This document shows positions 61,391-64,000 of a stretch of DNA of 64,000 bases, in pieces. This DNA comes from Batillaria attramentaria (Eukaryota; Mollusca; Gastropoda; Batillariidae), in assembly GCA_018292915.2 (NCBI GenBank), contig JACVVK020000222.1, forward strand, positions 663,501 through 727,500, in the 5' to 3' direction. The translations under genes and the position numbers were made by a program. Under the pieces are notes generated by a model, which saw only the letters and a list, made by a program, of their open reading frames with translations, was not told the DNA's origin and searched no databases. Numbering within the stretch: position 1 is the stretch's first letter; each line of letters starts with the position of its first letter.

Positions 61391-64000
61391 GGTGTACGGC
61401 ACAGGACGGGCGGCTCGGAACATGTCTAACAGTTCTCCAAAAGATATAGCTGACGACGTGTACTGGGCTTTGGAGAGTAGCTCCGAATTACCTTCCCTGC
61501 CGTGCACCTATGAGACCAGGAGGGCGCTGCTTGACTTTCACGTAGAACCACAGGTTCAAGGCCAAGTCACCGAGAGTCAGCAAGAAGATCAATACCAAAA
61601 CGAAACTCAAAAGCCTAGTCAGAGTAACAACGATGACATCTCGCGGCCGCAGGAGGAGCAGTACATGGAAGAAGGGCAAGGTCAGTCAAAGGGCAAGAAA
61701 GGTCAAGGTCGGGTCTTTGGCGCCAAAGGAGAACAGGTTGTGCGGCCGTCTCTGCTGATGCTTGAGGCGTTGTCAAGGCGACGGTTGGACGCTGTGATAC
61801 AGCTTCACTCGGTCTGCCCACTGCTGCTTTCCTCCATTCCGCTGTTTGAGCGCGGGTCGTGCACAGACACACGGCTACATCCCGAAAACTCTTGCCAGCT
61901 GAATGTAGAAAAATCTCGAACCGATGCTACGGATACATCCTCAGCAAACGTGCCTTTAGAGGAACTTCCTCCCATTCGCAGGCAGTCTAGGTTACTCGAC
62001 ACGGCCGCGGAGAATAAAGACCTGCTGGTATTCGTTCTCCAGAACCACCCAGAGATGGAGAGAACAGAAAGTCTTGAAGATCTGACAAACGCGAGGCAGG
62101 AATTCGACAGGAAGGTTTCAGAAGACATTTACAGTCATGAGCAGAACAAGAAGGCATTTGAGACACTAGAGGAGGGTTTTCTCCACAAGAGGAAGGAAAC
62201 CCACAAGAAAACCAGCGGCGAGGACAAAGATCATGGGACTGGAGACGAGGATGAAGCTCAGCAGATGGATATATTATGTTCGTCTCTCGACCCCAACAAC
62301 CCTATCACCATCTGTCTGCAGAAGAGGAACGTCGCAGTGCTGCAGTACCTGCTCTACAAGCACGTGTGGCAGCACTTCCTTCTCGACGATGTCTTCGCGC
62401 TGCCTCAGACTAGCCAGGTCCCTGATCTCGATCCAACAAGACCTCGCTCGCCTCGGCCCGAGGTGGACTGGTTCCTACACTGCTGTTCCCTCATGGGCTG
62501 TCCTCAGTTGCTTGAGAAGGTTCTCTCCGGATCATTCGGAACCGAAATTCCCCGTTCGCACGAAAACGCGAAAAGAAACACACGCAAAGATATTCCCGCC
62601 ACCAGCAAAAGTGATCTGGAACCAGGAACATCGTGTGGGGCAGTAGGGCAGAGCCAAGTTGGAGAGTGCATCGAACTGCGTGAAGAGTACGCTTGCACGA
62701 AAGAGGTAACTTCAGGAGGGTCAGAATCACATCCCACCGAGTTTCCCGTGCTCCCGAATACGATAGCGGGCGTGTCTGAGGTGTCCACTGATCTGCCAGA
62801 CGACGCCAGCCCCACTGGAAACGACATGCCTTCTCGTCCGCACAGCGCCGGATCAGTCCGTCTGAAAGGGGACCAGCGCCCCAAAAAGGACATGACAGCC
62901 AAGCAAGGCAAGACCAGCACGAAGACCCTGAAACCGCCGTCCACCAGAACCAGCGTGTCCAGCATGAAGCCTTACTGCCCGGACCCGAACACTAGGCTCC
63001 CTGTGTCACTGCCCGTCATGGATCGGTGGATCTCGCGCTGCATGCACCTAAGCTGCACCCCCCTGCACCTGGCCTGCTGGCGCTGTGACGCTAACTCCAT
63101 CCGCGTCCTTCTGAAGCACGGCGCCAACGTCAACGCGATGGCGGAGGAGCTGGAGAGCCCGGAGGAGAAGGACGGGGATAGGAATAGCGGTGGCGGAGGC
63201 CACTCCCATAACTCATCCTCCACTGCCAGCAGTGAGGTAATGTAATGATAACCACTGTAATGTGATGGCGCTAAATAGTTGATGATTTGGTATTAAGTAC
63301 TAAGTTCGTGGTGTCTGGAAGGATCGGGGGTTTGGTGATGACGGTGGTAAGGGGTTTTTGGTTTGTTTGTTTGTTTGTTTTTGTTTGCTTTACTTTTTTC
63401 TGTTTTGTTTTGTGCGTGTGTGTTTGGTTTTGTTGTGGATGATGTCGTTTGCTTGTTTGGTTTTTGTTGGGGGGGGAGGGGGGGCTGGGGATAGGTCCCT
63501 TTGCACCATGAGAGTTTTTTGTTTGTTCGTTTGTTTGTTTTGTGTTGTTGTTATTGTTGTTGTTGTTGTTTGCTGCCCCAACTTTTCCCCAGCTCCAGTG
63601 GTATTCCTCTCAGGTCACGGTGGAATCCACGGAGGGCTCGAAAGCTGGGGCAATTTTTGTTATGCATGATGATGGATATGAGGATGATGGTTCGTGTAAA
63701 TGTGCTTCAAGACCACACACAGACCGATGCATTGACGTATTTTCCACGCTGAACATGACAACCTTGCAGGTGTCGTACATCGAACTGGCCATCAGCAACA
63801 CCGCGCCCTTCACCTTAACCTCCAGCAGTTTTGACCTTCCGGGCTCCACCTCCCACGTGGAGTACGCTCTGCGGATCGAGACGCGTGAGCGGCGCGGAGT
63901 GACGCCGCTTGCCTTGCTGGCCCTCGGGATCCGCTCTCCTCCTGACTTCTCGCTGTCCATTGGCAGAGCGCTGGGTCTGGTGCTGCCGGCACTGCCTGAG
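61391..64000 (+). CDS. Ankyrin-repeat protein, N-terminal part (partial at window end)
   Basis: The acceptor TTGTTTCAG at 61382-61390 starts the exon. ATG at 61422 opens MSNSSPKDIADDVYW and runs to 63236 (605 codons), with donor GAG/GTAATG. The next exon starts at 63770 after CCTTGCAG in the same phase and stays open to the window end. Residues about 545-575 form a clear ankyrin unit (TPLHLACWRCDANSIRVLLK, then GANVNAM). Earlier parts have helix-pair-like pieces (RRRLDAVIQLH, LLDTAAENKDLLVFVLQNH, NVAVLQYLLYK) separated by long Glu/Lys/Ser-rich linkers. The second exon adds IETRERRGVTPLALLALG, also ankyrin-like. Such proteins act as scaffolds; the exact family is not recognised and the rest of the gene lies to the right. 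Confidence 0.8.
63570..63690 (-). mobile_element. SINE-B 3' fragment
   Basis: Inverted copy of the SINE-B end (GCTGCCCCAACTTTTCCCCA to GCATGATGATGGATATGAGG), inside the intron of the ankyrin gene. Confidence 0.7.

Overview
This is a stretch of animal nuclear genome, most likely from a gastropod mollusc. Genes are split by many short introns with standard GT..AG borders. Introns and spacers are packed with (CA)n/(GT)n/(CT)n tracts, tRNA-derived SINEs, MITE-like elements with target-site duplications and LINE fragments. A chitin synthase, a multi-ShK gene and mollusc-style repeats point to a lophotrochozoan. The species cannot be fixed from the sequence alone.

Layout. (1) 156-3652, minus: exons of a gene of repeated ShK-type cysteine domains joined in phase 1; it runs off the left edge. 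(2) 4692-22575, minus: a metazoan chitin synthase in 15 mutually phase-compatible exons, 5' end not found. One 866-bp exon carries a polar insert of roughly 250 residues inside the catalytic domain. (3) 27972-36517, plus: a complete 10-exon GDPD1-like glycerophosphodiester phosphodiesterase (320 aa), with one probable GC-AG intron. (4) 36518-44505: a repeat-rich spacer between convergent genes. (5) 44506-54502, minus: a complete 16-exon PRPF19 gene (U-box, coiled coil, WD40; 513 aa). Its introns hold a THAP-domain ORF, a frameshifted SAP-like ORF, and a MITE carrying the remains of a zinc-finger ORF. (6) 54503-59160: G/T-rich and CAGT-rich DNA, a 98-bp foldback element, and a possible 67-aa single-pass membrane microprotein. 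(7) 59209-60371: a LINE reverse transcriptase fragment. (8) 61391-64000, plus: the 5' part of an unrecognised ankyrin-repeat protein, preceded by a tandem array that has copied its splice acceptor and start codon several times.

The genes are unrelated housekeeping, membrane or secreted functions, not an operon-like system. The most notable items are the chitin synthase insert, the duplicated splice borders at two genes, a group of CAG-ended elements with 5-6 bp target duplications (two with an empty-site comparison inside this window), and the THAP/SAP pair nested in PRPF19. All exon coordinates were read by eye from splice signals and codon phase and were not tested against transcripts.
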